From: Mycolicibacterium aubagnense | GTDB taxonomy: Bacteria > Actinomycetota > Actinomycetes > Mycobacteriales > Mycobacteriaceae | Assembly (NCBI RefSeq): GCF_010730955.1 | Contig: NZ_AP022577.1 | Span: 3,348,001 to 3,412,000 of the forward strand | Direction of reading: 5' to 3' | Length of the DNA stretch: 64,000 bases | Shown here: piece after piece, positions 51,047 through 60,409 of the stretch | How the letters are laid out: every line of letters begins with the position of its first letter | Position numbering within the stretch: the stretch's first letter is position 1 | Program-made: the position numbers and the translations under genes | The notes under the pieces: model-generated | Database searches by the model: none | Told to the model about the DNA's origin: nothing | Seen by the model: only the letters and a program-made list of their open reading frames with translations

Positions 51047-51110
51047 TGTGGATGAAATGTGGAAAGACGTGGACAACGATGTTGACCGCTTGGGGAGAAC
51101 TTGTGGAATA
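51047..51110. promoter_or_regulatory. Row of DnaA-box-like sites upstream of dnaB
   Basis: TGTGGATGA (51047), TGTGGAAAG (51058), CGTGGACAA (51068) and TGTGGAATA (51102) resemble the DnaA box TGTGGA(T/C)AA; two of them differ at one position. The first three are spaced 11 and 10 bp, one helical turn. They lie between dnaB and the rplI terminator, and the rest of 50877-51320 holds no gene. Confidence 0.45.
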
Positions 51111-51320
51111 CCCGCGGGTAAAATCCCAAATACGCAGGTCAAGGGCATATATACCGGCCACAGGCCTGTGTATGAGAATTGGTTCGGCGTGTCGTGTCGG
51201 GTAGCCATCTCGGGCGTGTTGTGTTGCGCGCGCATGGCGGATAAGGGCCGCGTAGGTTAACAGCCGGCGTAGATCACTGTTTGCAGATTGGCTTAAAATA
51301 TTCGCCCGTTGTCAACAGAA

Positions 51321-51361
51321 AACGCCCGGGCGAAGTCAAAGATTGACTCCACCCGGGCGTT
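51321..51361 (-). terminator. Terminator of the rpsF-ssb-rpsR-rplI operon
   Basis: AACGCCCGGG (51321-51330) and CCCGGGCGTT (51352-51361) form a perfect 10-bp stem, with an inner stem AGTCAA/TTGACT. On the minus strand it is followed by TTTTCTGTTG. It lies 23 bp after the rplI stop. Confidence 0.85.
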
Positions 51362-51384
51362 CTGCTGTTTGAGCTATCGCATGC

Positions 51385-51840
51385 CTATCCGGCGACGACA
51401 GCCAGCGACACCGGCACGTTGACCGACGGGTGCAGACGCACCGCGATCTTGTGGGTGCCGACCGACTTGATGTGCGCCTTGGGCAGCTCGACGGTGCGCT
51501 TGTCGAGGTTCGGGCCACCGGCCTTCTTGATCGCGGCGACAACGTCACCCGCGGTCACCGAACCGAACAACTTGCCGCTGTCGGCACCGGCCTTGACAGC
51601 CAGCGACACGGGGCCGAGGGCCTCGATCGCCTGCTTCAGCTCGTTGGCGTGGTCCAGGTCGCGAACCGTCTTGGCGTCACGCGCACGACGGATCTCGTTG
51701 GCCTGACGCTCGGCACCACGGCTGGCCACGATGGCCAGGCCGCGGGGCAGCAGGTAGTTGCGGCCGTAGCCGTCGCGAACCTCAACGGTGTCGCCGGCCG
51801 AACCCAGGTGGTCGACCTCAGTGGTCAGAATGAGCTTCAT
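51385..51840 (-). CDS. rplI: 50S ribosomal protein L9
   Basis: A 151-residue L9, complete: [37 protein letters not shown] is the rRNA-binding N-domain, followed by the long connecting helix ([19 protein letters not shown]) and the C-domain ([21 protein letters not shown]). L9 binds 23S rRNA near the L1 stalk and supports reading-frame fidelity. Last gene of the rpsF-ssb-rpsR-rplI operon, 14 bp after rpsR, with a clear terminator behind it. Confidence 0.98.
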   Translation of the reverse strand: MKLILTTEVDHLGSAGDTVEVRDGYGRNYLLPRGLAIVASRGAERQANEIRRARDAKTVRDLDHANELKQAIEALGPVSLAVKAGADSGKLFGSVTAGDVVAAIKKAGGPNLDKRTVELPKAHIKSVGTHKIAVRLHPSVNVPVSLAVVAG

Positions 51841-51854
51841 GTTCTCAGTCCTCC

Positions 51855-52109
51855 CTATCGCGTCGAAGAGCTGAACGGGAGCAACGCAACCTCGCGGGCG
51901 TTCTTCACGGCGATGGCGATGTCGCGCTGGTGCTGCACGCAGTTACCGGTGACGCGACGGGCACGGATCTTGCCGCGCTCGCTGATGTAGGTCCGGAGCA
52001 GTCCGGTGTCCTTGTAATCGATGATCTGCGCCTTCTTGGAGCAGAACACGCACTTGCGGGTCTTGACCGGCTTTTCCGGCGCCGGACGCCGCTTGGTGGC
52101 CTTGGCCAT
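51855..52109 (-). CDS. rpsR: 30S ribosomal protein S18
   Basis: An 84-residue S18 with the usual core ([50 protein letters not shown]). S18 binds S6 on the platform of the small subunit. The N-terminal CVFCSKK and later NCVQH place four metal-ligand-type residues (C, C, C, H), so this is probably the zinc-binding (C+) form rather than the Zur-regulated form. It lies between ssb (47 bp) and rplI (14 bp). Confidence 0.97.
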   Translation of the reverse strand: MAKATKRRPAPEKPVKTRKCVFCSKKAQIIDYKDTGLLRTYISERGKIRARRVTGNCVQHQRDIAIAVKNAREVALLPFSSSTR

Positions 52110-52156
52110 GTGTTTCTCTTTCTGGGTCTAGCTGGTTGCCCAGCCAATTACGTGGA

Positions 52157-52663
52157 TCAGAAGGGCGGCTCGTCGTCGGCGCCGCCGAACGAACCCGATG
52201 CGGGGGCGCTGCCCCACGGGTCGTCGGCCGGAGCGCCGCCGCCGGCAGGCTGGCGGGAACCCCCGCCGCCGCCGAAGCCGCCACCGCCTCCGCCACTGCG
52301 GTTGGCCTTGTTCACCTTCGCCGTCGCGTACCGCAGGGACGGGCCGATCTCGTCGACCTCGACCTCCATCACGGTGCGCTTCTCGCCCTCACGGGTTTCG
52401 AACGAGCGCTGCTTCAACCGGCCGGTCACGATGACACGCGACCCCCGGGTCAGGCTCTCGGCGACATTTTCGGCCGCCTCGCGCCAGATGTTGCAGCGGA
52501 GGAACAGCGCCTCCCCGTCCTTCCACTCATTGCTCTGCCGGTCGAACATCCGCGGCGTCGAGGCCACGGTGAAGTTCGCAACGGCAGCTCCGGACGGCGT
52601 GAAGCGCAGTTCCGGGTCAGCGGTCAGGTTTCCGATAACGGTGATGGTGGTGTCACCAGCCAC
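52157..52663 (-). CDS. ssb: Single-stranded DNA-binding protein
   Basis: A 168-residue SSB. GTG 52663 follows AGGAGGATC. The OB-fold spans about residues 1-110 ([60 protein letters not shown]). A Gly-rich linker leads to the acidic tip DDEPPF, the docking tail for replication and repair proteins. It sits between rpsF and rpsR, the standard mycobacterial arrangement, so its supply follows that of ribosomal proteins S6 and S18. Confidence 0.98.
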   Translation of the reverse strand: MAGDTTITVIGNLTADPELRFTPSGAAVANFTVASTPRMFDRQSNEWKDGEALFLRCNIWREAAENVAESLTRGSRVIVTGRLKQRSFETREGEKRTVMEVEVDEIGPSLRYATAKVNKANRSGGGGGGFGGGGGSRQPAGGGAPADDPWGSAPASGSFGGADDEPPF

Positions 52664-52744
52664 GAGATCCTCCTGGGACGGATTGGGTGAATTAGGCGCG
52701 AGCCTACGCAAGGCCCGCGACAAATCCGCAGAGCTTCGGTGCTT

Positions 52745-53035
52745 CTAGTGCTTGTCGGTCCGCAGGACCTTGGTACGCAACACCGACTCGTTCAGGTTCA
52801 GCTGACGGTCGAGCTCGCTGACCGTGGCCGGTTCGGCCTTCAGGTCGACAACCGCGTAGATGCCTTCACCGTGCTTGGCGATCTCGTAAGCCAGCCGGCG
52901 ACGGCCCCAGATGTCCACCTTTTCGACGCTGCCGCCGTCTTTGCGGACGACGTTCAGGAACGTCTCCAGCGACGGAGCTACGGTGCGCTCGTCAAGTGTG
53001 GGGTCGAGAATGACCATGATTTCGTATGGACGCAT
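52745..53035 (-). CDS. rpsF: 30S ribosomal protein S6
   Basis: A 96-residue S6: [30 protein letters not shown] and [32 protein letters not shown], ending VLRTDKH. S6 pairs with S18 on the 30S platform. ATG 53035 matches the known mycobacterial length; AGGAGG lies about 15 bases upstream. It is the first gene of the rpsF-ssb-rpsR-rplI operon. Confidence 0.97.
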   Translation of the reverse strand: MRPYEIMVILDPTLDERTVAPSLETFLNVVRKDGGSVEKVDIWGRRRLAYEIAKHGEGIYAVVDLKAEPATVSELDRQLNLNESVLRTKVLRTDKH

Positions 53036-53227
53036 GTGGAACCCATCACCTCCTATGGTCGTATCGGCCACGGCGTGTTCCGTGGCAGGAGGGTCGCCTG
53101 CGTCGGCAACCGGCTCAGGTTACCCGACAAGGCCCTGAGCTGCGAAATCGGCGCTCAGAAGAGCCGTCCTGGCGGGGCCGTCGAGATCGCTAGGCTGGGT
53201 CAGGATCATGGTCAGCGAGGGGAAAGC

Positions 53228-53440
53228 ATGACTTATCCGCAGGGGCCATGCGGCCGAGGATTTCCGGGGCAGCCCGGGCACCCGCAGCAGCCGGGTTATC
53301 CCAGGACTGCCCGCCCCAGCCCGTCTACCAGCAGGGATACCTACGGCCGGTGGTTATGCGGGCGGTCACCGTCAACGCAGAAATCCGCGGCTTCTCTTGG
53401 CATGTTCGATCCCAGGCCGTCAGCTTGCCTTGACGGTCAA
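53228..53440 (+). pseudogene. Frameshifted remnant of a Pro/Gln/Tyr-repeat protein
   Basis: ATG 53228 (GAGGGGAAAG upstream) begins MTYPQGPCGRGFPGQPGHPQQPGYP, the kind of start seen in mycobacterial proteins with PxQPGYP repeats before membrane domains. The pattern then continues in the next frame (QDCPPQPVYQQGY near 53300), so a frameshift occurred, and no membrane part follows. The rest of 53036-53562 shows nothing else. The interval lies between rpsF and the SRPBCC gene. Confidence 0.5.
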
Positions 53441-53562
53441 GGAAAGTTGACGCCTCCAGATCGAAGTTGCCAAGGGAGAGAGCACCGAACGCCGCGACTG
53501 TGCCGTCAGCGCGCCTCGCGAGCGATTTCCGCGCGCTGAGTACACCCTGCCACGACGAAAAC

Positions 53563-54027
53563 CTAGGCCTCGGCCGTCTTCTTGATCGCCGCCAGCGTCA
53601 CCGGGATGCCTTCCTTCGCGTTCCTCTCGCGGAGCGCGATCTGCTCGTCGGCGGCGTCCGACCAGCGCTCATGGAAGCCGGCGATCCCGGCCGGGAGGAA
53701 CTCCCACGACTGCGTCAGCCGGGTCCCGTCCTCGACGGGGTCGAGCGTGAAGCCCCACCGGACCCAACCGCCGTTGACCTCCCAGACGAACTCGCGGCCC
53801 GGCTCGGCGACGACCACCTGGCTGCGGGTCTCCCAGATTCGGTCCCCGGCCTCGTTGCGGCCCTTGAACCAGGCGCCGGCCACCGGGCCGGCGTCCTCGT
53901 CCTCCCACCAGCACTCCTTGCACTGCGGGCTCCACCGGCCCATGTTGGTCACGTCAGAGACCAGTGCGTAGAGGGTTTCGGGATCGGTGTCGACGACGAT
54001 GGAATCAGAGAAGGTCAGGTCGGTCAC
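53563..54027 (-). CDS. SRPBCC (START-like) family protein
   Basis: A 154-residue helix-grip protein: TDLTFSDSIVVDTDPETLYALVSDVTNMGRWSP is the N-terminal strand-helix and NMGRWSP signature, followed by a seven-stranded sheet (AWFKGRNEAGDRIWETRSQVVVAEPGREFVWEV, GTRLTQSWEF) and a long C-terminal helix. Such proteins bind hydrophobic ligands in a cavity; the ligand is unknown. It lies 40 bp downstream of the mannosyltransferase gene on the same strand and may be part of its transcript. Confidence 0.82.
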   Translation of the reverse strand: MTDLTFSDSIVVDTDPETLYALVSDVTNMGRWSPQCKECWWEDEDAGPVAGAWFKGRNEAGDRIWETRSQVVVAEPGREFVWEVNGGWVRWGFTLDPVEDGTRLTQSWEFLPAGIAGFHERWSDAADEQIALRERNAKEGIPVTLAAIKKTAEA

Positions 54028-54067
54028 GTCTCGACCCTGCCACCGCGGCCCGCGGAACGCAGCTCAT

Positions 54068-55726
54068 TTATGCCGTCGGCTGAAGCGCCGGTTCAGGGTC
54101 GAGCTCCGGCTCGGCGGCGGCCGTCGGACGCGGCCGTAACCGGGCCGGTAGCCAGCGGGGCGGATTGTCGTCGGCTTCGTCGAACACGCCGCCAGTTGGA
54201 TCATCAACAGGCGCGCCCCGGCCACCGGATCGAACCAGGTCGAACTCCGGCCGGTAAATCGCCCGAATAACCAACGCGCACACGCCGATCACCGCGATGT
54301 CGCGCAACAGCACCGTCGTGGTGAAGAACTGTTCGGGCAACCCGAACTTGGGATCGTCGTACAGATACAGCATCCGCGGAATCCAGATCAGCGCGTCAAT
54401 GGTCATCCACGCCAACAGGATTCGACGATGCGGCAGCGCCAGGGCGGCCAGCGGCACCAGCCACAGCGAGTACTGCGGGCTCCACACCTTGTTGGTCAAC
54501 AGGAAGGCCGCCACGACCAAGAAGGCCAGCTGCGCGAGCCGCGGCCGCTGCGGCGCCGTCCAGGCGACGTAAGCGATTGCCGCACAACACACGACGAAGA
54601 GGACCGCGGTGACGGTGTTGAGCACCGTCGGAGGTTGCCAGAACCCGAGGTTGGTGTCGAAACCGCCCCATCCGGTGAACGACTTCACCACGTTGTAGAG
54701 CGAGTCCATGTCGTCGCCGCGGCGGGTGTTGAGCCGGAAGAACTCCGACCACCCGCGCGGGTACATCACCATGATCGGCAGATTCACCGCGATCCACGTG
54801 ACCAGCGCGGTGATCGCGGTCTTGGCCACCGGCCGCCACTTGCCGGTCCGCACCGCCAGCATCGCCAGCGGGATCAGCAACAGCAGTGGATACAGCTTCA
54901 GGGCCACTCCGACCCCGATGAGCACACCGGCCGCCACCGGCTTGCGGCGCGACCAGGCCAGCATGGCGCCGGCCGCACACGCGGTCGCGAGCGCGTCGAA
55001 GTTGGTGAAGGCCTGGAAGATCAGGATCGGCGATCCAGCGACCACGGCGGCGTCCCACGGCCGCCGCCCGGACATTCGCATGGTCGCCCAGACGGTGGCC
55101 ATCCAGGCCAGGGCCAGCCCGAACGCCGAGATGTTGAAGAACATGATCACCTCGGCGACCACGGGTATCCGCACCAGCTTCGACAGCGCCGTATAGGTCT
55201 TGGCGACCGACATGGACACGTACTGGTACATACCGGTCAGCACCGGATATTCCATGTAGCGGACGGCGCGGGTGCCGTCGTACTGCACGCGCGGCTTGTG
55301 CGCGCTGTCGGTCTCGATCCAGCTGGACTTGTACGGGAACTTGCCCAGGTTGAGCAGCTCCGCGGTGTACAGCGGCACGGTGTCCGAGTAGCAGAACTCG
55401 TAGTAGGCCCGCTGGTTCTGCCAGTTGGCGACGCGCTGGTCCGCCATGCCGGAACCGGTCGTCACCAGGCAGGGCGCCTTGGTCGTGTAACCCAGCCCGA
55501 GAAAGACCAGCGCGATCAGCAGCATCACCCGGAACGGGGTGAGGAACGGCGCCCGGCCGATCATGGCGTGCCGGCCCACCGGCCCGCCCACGACGCCGGA
55601 CAGCGCCGCACCGATGACGTCGGTCCGGCTGGGCAGGTCGCGGTCGTCGGCGCTGCGCAGGTCCGGGGCCAGCCGGGCCGGCGAGACCGTCACCACCTCG
55701 GACTCGTCTGGTTCCTCGACCGTCAC
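54068..55726 (-). CDS. GT87/DUF2029-type membrane mannosyltransferase (Rv0051-like)
   Basis: A 552-residue GT-C-fold glycosyltransferase with about 10-12 membrane helices. GTG 55726 overlaps the ponA1 stop by 4 bp. Family marks are the extracytoplasmic first loop with the Asp-containing region (EFCYSDTVPLYTAELLNLGKFPY), the MEYPVLTGMYQY motif, and FPYK/GVALKLYPLLLLIP. Such enzymes use polyprenyl-phosphate mannose on the outer face of the membrane. The order behind ponA1 matches Rv0051 in M. tuberculosis. The acceptor is unknown. A Pro/Glu-rich cytoplasmic tail ends it. Confidence 0.85.
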   Translation of the reverse strand: MTVEEPDESEVVTVSPARLAPDLRSADDRDLPSRTDVIGAALSGVVGGPVGRHAMIGRAPFLTPFRVMLLIALVFLGLGYTTKAPCLVTTGSGMADQRVANWQNQRAYYEFCYSDTVPLYTAELLNLGKFPYKSSWIETDSAHKPRVQYDGTRAVRYMEYPVLTGMYQYVSMSVAKTYTALSKLVRIPVVAEVIMFFNISAFGLALAWMATVWATMRMSGRRPWDAAVVAGSPILIFQAFTNFDALATACAAGAMLAWSRRKPVAAGVLIGVGVALKLYPLLLLIPLAMLAVRTGKWRPVAKTAITALVTWIAVNLPIMVMYPRGWSEFFRLNTRRGDDMDSLYNVVKSFTGWGGFDTNLGFWQPPTVLNTVTAVLFVVCCAAIAYVAWTAPQRPRLAQLAFLVVAAFLLTNKVWSPQYSLWLVPLAALALPHRRILLAWMTIDALIWIPRMLYLYDDPKFGLPEQFFTTTVLLRDIAVIGVCALVIRAIYRPEFDLVRSGGRGAPVDDPTGGVFDEADDNPPRWLPARLRPRPTAAAEPELDPEPALQPTA

Positions 55727-58194
55727 GGCGGCGGCGGGGGGCCAGGCTGGTTCGGGTCACCACCACCCGGAGGCGGCGCGTCCTGGTGCGGAGCAACCTG
55801 CATGGTGGTCGGCGGGCCGAACGGGATCGTGATGCCCGGGGCGATAACGAGCGTCGGCTGGACGACGGTCTCCGTCGGAGCACCTGGCACCGGGGCCTGT
55901 GGCTGGTCATCGGGCGACGGCGGCTTGATGACCGGCGCCTGCGGCACACCCGCGTACCCACCGATGGCCGTCGGCTTCGGGAATGACTCGTTGTCGGTGC
56001 CCTTCAGCGCGCCGTCCATCGTGGATTTCCAGATGTCCGACGGCAGTCCCGAGCCATACACCGGCCCGCCGCCCTTGTTCACCAGGGGTTGCGTCCCGGC
56101 CGTCGTACCGACCCATACCGCGGTGGACAGCGACGGCGTGTAGCCGACCATCCACGCGTCGCGGTTGGCTCCGGTGTCACCGAGCTGCACGGTGCCGGTC
56201 TTGGCCGCCGACGGCCGGCCGCCGGCCAGGTTGTGGCCGCGGGAGTATCCGGCGATGGGCTGCATCGCAGAGGTCACGTTGTCGGCGACGGCCTTCGGAA
56301 TCCGCTGTTCGCCCGAATTGTCCTGCGAGGTCGCGTCGTACAGCACCTGACCGTCGCCGTTGACGACCTTCTGCACGAAGTGCGGCTTGTGGTACTCGCC
56401 GGACGCCGCGAGCGTCGCGTACGCGGAGGCCATGTCGAGTGCGCGGCTCTGGTACTGACCGAGCACCACACCGTTGTTGGGCGGTCCGCCCTTGCCGTCC
56501 TCGGACAGCGTGTGCTCGACACCGGGGAAGCTGTCGGCGACGCCGGCCTTGTGCGCGGCGTCGGCGACGTCCTGCGCGCCGTGCTTGAGCTTGAGCATCA
56601 ACCGGTAGTAGCTGGTGTTCAGCGACCGCTTCAGTGCCTCGGCGATGCTGCACGTGCCGCAGCCCTCGCCCTCGACGTTGGTGATGTTGATGCCGTTGAC
56701 CGTCACCGGCGAGCTGTCGACCTGGTAGCCCAGCCCGATGCCCTGCTCCAGGGCCGCCACCAGGGCGAAGACCTTGAACGACGAACCCGTCGGCAGACCG
56801 GCCTGCGCGAAGTCGAAGCCGTTGGCGTCGGAGCCGCCGTAGTAGGCCTTGATGCCGCCGGTGTGCGGATCGACCGACACCACCGCCGCCCGCATGTCGT
56901 CCGCCTGGCCGTCGAGATACTTCGACACCGCATCTTCGGCGGCCTGCTGCGCCTTCGGGTCGATCGTCGTGGTGACCTGCAACCCCTCGGTGTTCAGCGC
57001 CTGCTCGTTGATGTTGAAGATGCTCTGCAGCTCCTTCATCACCTGCCGCTGGATCAGCCCGTTGGGCCCTTCGGTCTGGTTCTGCTGGCGCGCCTGCTCG
57101 GGCGGCACCGTGGCCGGGAACTTCTGCTGGGCGCGGTCCTCCTTCGACAGCGCACCCATGGTCACCATGCCGTCGAGCACCCAGTTCCAGCGCTCGGCGG
57201 CGCCCTCCGGGTCGACGGCCGGGTCCAGCGTCGACGGCCGCTGGATCAGCGCGGCGAGCAGCGCGCCCTCGGCCACGTCGAGCTGCTCGACCGGTTTGCC
57301 GAAGTAGGCCTTCGACGCCGCGCCGATGCCGTAGGTGCCGCGGCCGAAATAGATGATGTTCAGGTATGCCTGCAGCACTTCGTCTTTCGACCACTGCCGC
57401 GACATCTTGGTGGCGATCACCAGCTCCTTGGCCTTGCGGACCAAGCCGCCCACGCCCGAGCGGGCGTCACCGACCAACGCGTTCTTCACGTACTGCTGCG
57501 TGATGGTCGACCCGCCCTGCAGGTCGCCACCGAAGATGTTGTTCTTGAACGCGCGCGCGAAGCCGGAGAACGAGAAGCCCGGGTTGGTGTAGAAATCCCG
57601 GTCCTCGGCGGCCATCACCGCGTTACGCACATGCACGGGGATCTGGTCGATGTTGACGTCGACCCGGTTGCCTTCCGGCGGGACAAACTTCGCCAGTTCG
57701 GTGCCGTCGCTGGCCAGGATGGTCGACACCTGGTTGGTGCGGATGTCGCCCGGCTTGGGGATGTCGACGATGAGGTACGCCATGCCGAACGTGACGATCG
57801 GCAGCACCAGCAACACGGCGATGCCGGCGTAACAGAGCCGCCGGAACAGCTTCCAGTTCCACTTGAACTTCGGCAACTGGGGCCCGCCGGACTTTCCACC
57901 GCCGGCCCGCGGGGGCGGTGGTGGCGGCGACTTCGGCGGCGGGTTCATGCCGCCGCCAGCGCTCATCGGGGGCTGGCTCGGCCGTTTGGTGCCGTCCAGC
58001 GCCGCCTTCACGGCATCGATCGGATCCCGCAGACGCGGGTCGTCGGCCTTCCCGACCGGCGGCAGGATCATGGTGCGCCGGTCATCCGGCGGCACTGGGC
58101 CGGGGCGACCTTGCGGTGTGCCGGCGGCCGGTCCCCTGGACGCGTCGTTATCCGACCGGCTGTGGCGCCCGGCCCCACTCATTCCGTCACTCAC
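55723..58194 (-). CDS. ponA1: Bifunctional penicillin-binding protein 1A (PonA1)
   Basis: An 823-residue class A PBP that polymerises and crosslinks peptidoglycan. Layout: a long Pro-rich cytoplasmic N-terminus (1-115), one membrane helix (about 120-143), GT51 transglycosylase domain with catalytic Glu in AAEDRDFY (about residue 197) and GGSTITQQYVKN, and transpeptidase domain with SSFK (471-474, the second Ser acylated), SLN (524-526) and KTGT (665-668). A Pro-rich extracellular tail ends it. ATG 58194 overlaps the Rv0049-like gene by 8 bp; ATG 58182 is an alternative. Confidence 0.96.
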   Translation of the reverse strand: MSDGMSGAGRHSRSDNDASRGPAAGTPQGRPGPVPPDDRRTMILPPVGKADDPRLRDPIDAVKAALDGTKRPSQPPMSAGGGMNPPPKSPPPPPPRAGGGKSGGPQLPKFKWNWKLFRRLCYAGIAVLLVLPIVTFGMAYLIVDIPKPGDIRTNQVSTILASDGTELAKFVPPEGNRVDVNIDQIPVHVRNAVMAAEDRDFYTNPGFSFSGFARAFKNNIFGGDLQGGSTITQQYVKNALVGDARSGVGGLVRKAKELVIATKMSRQWSKDEVLQAYLNIIYFGRGTYGIGAASKAYFGKPVEQLDVAEGALLAALIQRPSTLDPAVDPEGAAERWNWVLDGMVTMGALSKEDRAQQKFPATVPPEQARQQNQTEGPNGLIQRQVMKELQSIFNINEQALNTEGLQVTTTIDPKAQQAAEDAVSKYLDGQADDMRAAVVSVDPHTGGIKAYYGGSDANGFDFAQAGLPTGSSFKVFALVAALEQGIGLGYQVDSSPVTVNGINITNVEGEGCGTCSIAEALKRSLNTSYYRLMLKLKHGAQDVADAAHKAGVADSFPGVEHTLSEDGKGGPPNNGVVLGQYQSRALDMASAYATLAASGEYHKPHFVQKVVNGDGQVLYDATSQDNSGEQRIPKAVADNVTSAMQPIAGYSRGHNLAGGRPSAAKTGTVQLGDTGANRDAWMVGYTPSLSTAVWVGTTAGTQPLVNKGGGPVYGSGLPSDIWKSTMDGALKGTDNESFPKPTAIGGYAGVPQAPVIKPPSPDDQPQAPVPGAPTETVVQPTLVIAPGITIPFGPPTTMQVAPHQDAPPPGGGDPNQPGPPPPP

Positions 58195-58618
58195 TGGCGG
58201 TGCGCGCTTTCGAGCGCGCTGCCCGGGTGCCTCGAGGCTTCGCTGCTTTCGGGGGACTCGGCGTCCCTAATACATATGACTTGACCAAATGATTCCAACT
58301 GCAAGTGCGGCATACCTCCACCACGTGAACCGCGAATTCGTCGAACTTGGCGGCCAGCAGGACGAGCTCCTCGGTGCTGCGAGCCGAACCCGACACCGCT
58401 CCGAGATGATCACCGAAGACCCACGACACCAATGTCAGTGGTTCTTTGCGGCAGATCGGGCACATCACCGAACTGGTACGCCCATGAAATTTTGCTGCGC
58501 GCAGCAGATAGGGGTTGGCGTCACACACCTCGGTGACGCCGGTACGGCCGGAATAGACCTCGGCCAGCAGTGACCTGCGCCGGAGCGCATAGTCGACCAC
58601 CTGCCGCTGCAATCGCAC
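58187..58618 (-). CDS. DUF5318 zinc-ribbon protein (Rv0049-like)
   Basis: A 143-residue protein like M. tuberculosis Rv0049: LQRQVVDYALRRRSLLAEVYSGRTGVTEVCDANPYLLRAAKFHG, then CPICRK and, 60 residues later, CRTCSWNHLVKSYVLG. The two CxxC pairs make a zinc ribbon. GTG 58618 is the conserved start; the longer open frame to 59650 is antisense to a real gene. It overlaps ponA1 by 8 bp and heads the ponA1 operon. Function is unknown; conservation next to ponA1 suggests a link to wall growth. Confidence 0.88.
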   Translation of the reverse strand: MRLQRQVVDYALRRRSLLAEVYSGRTGVTEVCDANPYLLRAAKFHGRTSSVMCPICRKEPLTLVSWVFGDHLGAVSGSARSTEELVLLAAKFDEFAVHVVEVCRTCSWNHLVKSYVLGTPSPPKAAKPRGTRAARSKARTASE

Positions 58619-58762
58619 GGTGACCAGAGTACGTCGGGCAGCTGGACGCCGATACGCGATGGCGCGCATGTAGCCGGGTTGTAGCCGGCTTGGTAGGTCT
58701 GGTGGTACACCGCGCGTGGCCGGGCTCACGTGAGCGTGCCGCCTGACCTTTACTCTTTCCCC

Positions 58763-59617
58763 GTGGCCACCGCAGCGACCCGGGCGAAAGACAGCGACCG
58801 CAACGACACCTGCCAAATCCTGGACGCGGCATTGGCCGACGGTCAGCTGTCCGCCGAGGAACACCGGCAGCGGGTCGCGGCCGCCACCACCGCGGTCACG
58901 CTCGGTGACCTGCGCGCGCTGGTGACCGATCTGCAGACCGGGGACGGGCCGGTCAAACTGCCCAACCTCAAGACCGGCGCAGGACGACCGGTGCGCACGA
59001 CCGGTTGGGGACTGCTCGCCGCCGGAGCCGCGGTGATGCTGGTGGTCGGCATCGCGATCGGCTGGGGCATCTACGCCGCGCCGGGCCAGTCGCCGATGAC
59101 CGCCGCCGAGGACCCCGGCGCCAAGCCCGACGGGGTGGCCCCGCTGGTCCTGACGCCGCCCAGGCAGTTGCAGTCTCTCGGCGGACTGACCGGGCTGCTC
59201 ACCCAGATGAAGAAGAAGTTCGGCGACACCACCGGCTACGAGCTGAACATCTACTCCGACTACGCGATGCTCGAGCGTCCTGACCCAGGCGAACCGCGAC
59301 GGGTCCTGCGGTACTACTACCGCGGCGGCTGGGACGACCCTGATACGACATCGGTCAGCAGTGACGAGCGCGTCGTCGACCTCGGCAAATTCGACGTCGA
59401 GAAGATCGCTGCCATCATGCACGGCGCCCCGGAGACCCTCGGGATCAAGCGCAACGAGATCAACAACGTCTACCTCGACATCAAGGGCAGCAAGGACATC
59501 ACCGCGCCGCCGGACACCGTCGAGATCTCGATCTACGTGTCCGGGAAGTTCAACAACAGCGGCTACATCGAACTGGACCCGGACGGCAACCAAAAGCGCA
59601 TCAACTACCCCGGTTGA
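58763..59617 (+). CDS. DUF1707 membrane protein (Rv0048c-like)
   Basis: A 284-residue protein. The N-terminus is a DUF1707 domain (RNDTCQILDAALADGQLSAEEHRQRVAAATTAVTLGDLRALVTDLQ), then a membrane helix (LLAAGAAVMLVVGIAIGWGIYA, about 80-101) and an extracytoplasmic domain (GDTTGYELNIYSDYAMLERPDP, RVLRYYYRGGWDDP, NNVYLDIKGSKD). Order and content match Rv0048c. GTG 58763 is chosen; a GTG at 58730 would add 11 residues. Divergent from the ponA1 operon. Role unknown, probably an envelope sensor. Confidence 0.85.
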   Translation: MATAATRAKDSDRNDTCQILDAALADGQLSAEEHRQRVAAATTAVTLGDLRALVTDLQTGDGPVKLPNLKTGAGRPVRTTGWGLLAAGAAVMLVVGIAIGWGIYAAPGQSPMTAAEDPGAKPDGVAPLVLTPPRQLQSLGGLTGLLTQMKKKFGDTTGYELNIYSDYAMLERPDPGEPRRVLRYYYRGGWDDPDTTSVSSDERVVDLGKFDVEKIAAIMHGAPETLGIKRNEINNVYLDIKGSKDITAPPDTVEISIYVSGKFNNSGYIELDPDGNQKRINYPG

Positions 59618-59697
59618 TTCGTCCGGTATTCGGCCGACGTTGACGGCCACATCGGGTGCCGTTCATCTTGCCGTGCCGATTCGATTGGCCACGTATA

Positions 59698-59710
59698 TAT
59701 CGGCGCGATA
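59698..59710. promoter_or_regulatory. Possible PadR operator
   Basis: TATCGGCGCGATA is a perfect palindrome (TATCG/CGATA around GCG) in the 166-bp gap before the padR-like gene. Its position suits autoregulation. Confidence 0.4.
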
Positions 59711-59783
59711 CTATGAGCCGAGGTGTTGAAGCGTCCTAGCGCTTAATATGTGATGCCGTCAATTCAGGTCTGGAGGTGACACC

Positions 59784-60356
59784 GTGCTGGAGCTGGCGAT
59801 CTTGGGGCTTCTGCTGGAGTCCCCCATGCACGGCTATGAGCTGCGCAAACGCTTGACGGGACTGCTCGGCGCGTTCCGCGCCTTCTCATACGGCTCGCTC
59901 TACCCGGCGCTGCGCCGGATGCAGGCCGACGGCTTGATCGTCGAAGACGCCGCGCCGCTCGGTGCGACGAAGGTGCGCCGCGCCCGCCGCGTGTACCAAC
60001 TCACCGACGCCGGCAAGCAACGGTTCACCGAACTCGTCGCCGACACCGGCCCCCAGAACTACACCGATGACGGATTCGGTGTGCACTTGGCGTTCTTCAA
60101 CCGGACGCCCGCCGAAGCCAGGATGCGAATCCTGGAGGGGCGGCGGCGTCAGGTCGAGGAACGTCGCGAAGGTCTGCGCGAGGCGATCGCACGGGCCAGC
60201 AGTTCGCTCGACCGGTACACCCGGCAGTTGCATCAGCTCGGGCTCGAATCCAGTGAGCGCGAAGTGAAATGGCTCAACGAACTGATTGCAGCCGAGCGCG
60301 TGGCAACTGCCGGACCGACGGCACCGCCGTCACAAGGCCACGCCGACCAAACCTGA
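59784..60356 (+). CDS. PadR family regulator (Rv0047c-like)
   Basis: A 190-residue PadR regulator. GTG 59784 follows GGAGGTGAC. The winged helix is [51 protein letters not shown] (about 2-52), with the wing [13 protein letters not shown]; a C-terminal coiled-coil dimerisation part follows ([30 protein letters not shown]). It lies 53 bp upstream of ino1 in the order known from M. tuberculosis (Rv0047c-Rv0046c) and may regulate ino1. Confidence 0.9.
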   Translation: MLELAILGLLLESPMHGYELRKRLTGLLGAFRAFSYGSLYPALRRMQADGLIVEDAAPLGATKVRRARRVYQLTDAGKQRFTELVADTGPQNYTDDGFGVHLAFFNRTPAEARMRILEGRRRQVEERREGLREAIARASSSLDRYTRQLHQLGLESSEREVKWLNELIAAERVATAGPTAPPSQGHADQT

Positions 60357-60409
60357 ACGCACACGCCCCCGGCGAACGCATTGAAAGAGTAGGAAAAGGA
60401 GACCGTCAC

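Noticed and set aside
50877..51384. Possible oriC because of DnaA-box-like sites
   Set aside because: Too few sites, no AT-rich unwinding region and no dnaA/dnaN beside it; in mycobacteria oriC lies between those genes. A regulatory role is more likely.
54396..55961. Long antisense or alternative frames over the mannosyltransferase and ponA1 (also 54428-56143, 56089-58284)
   Set aside because: Arg-rich compositional frames; the genes in the other frames have full motif sets and overlap each other as expected for an operon.
58619..59650. N-terminal extension of the Rv0049-like gene
   Set aside because: The extra 344 codons are antisense to the DUF1707 gene. The protein family starts at GTG 58618.
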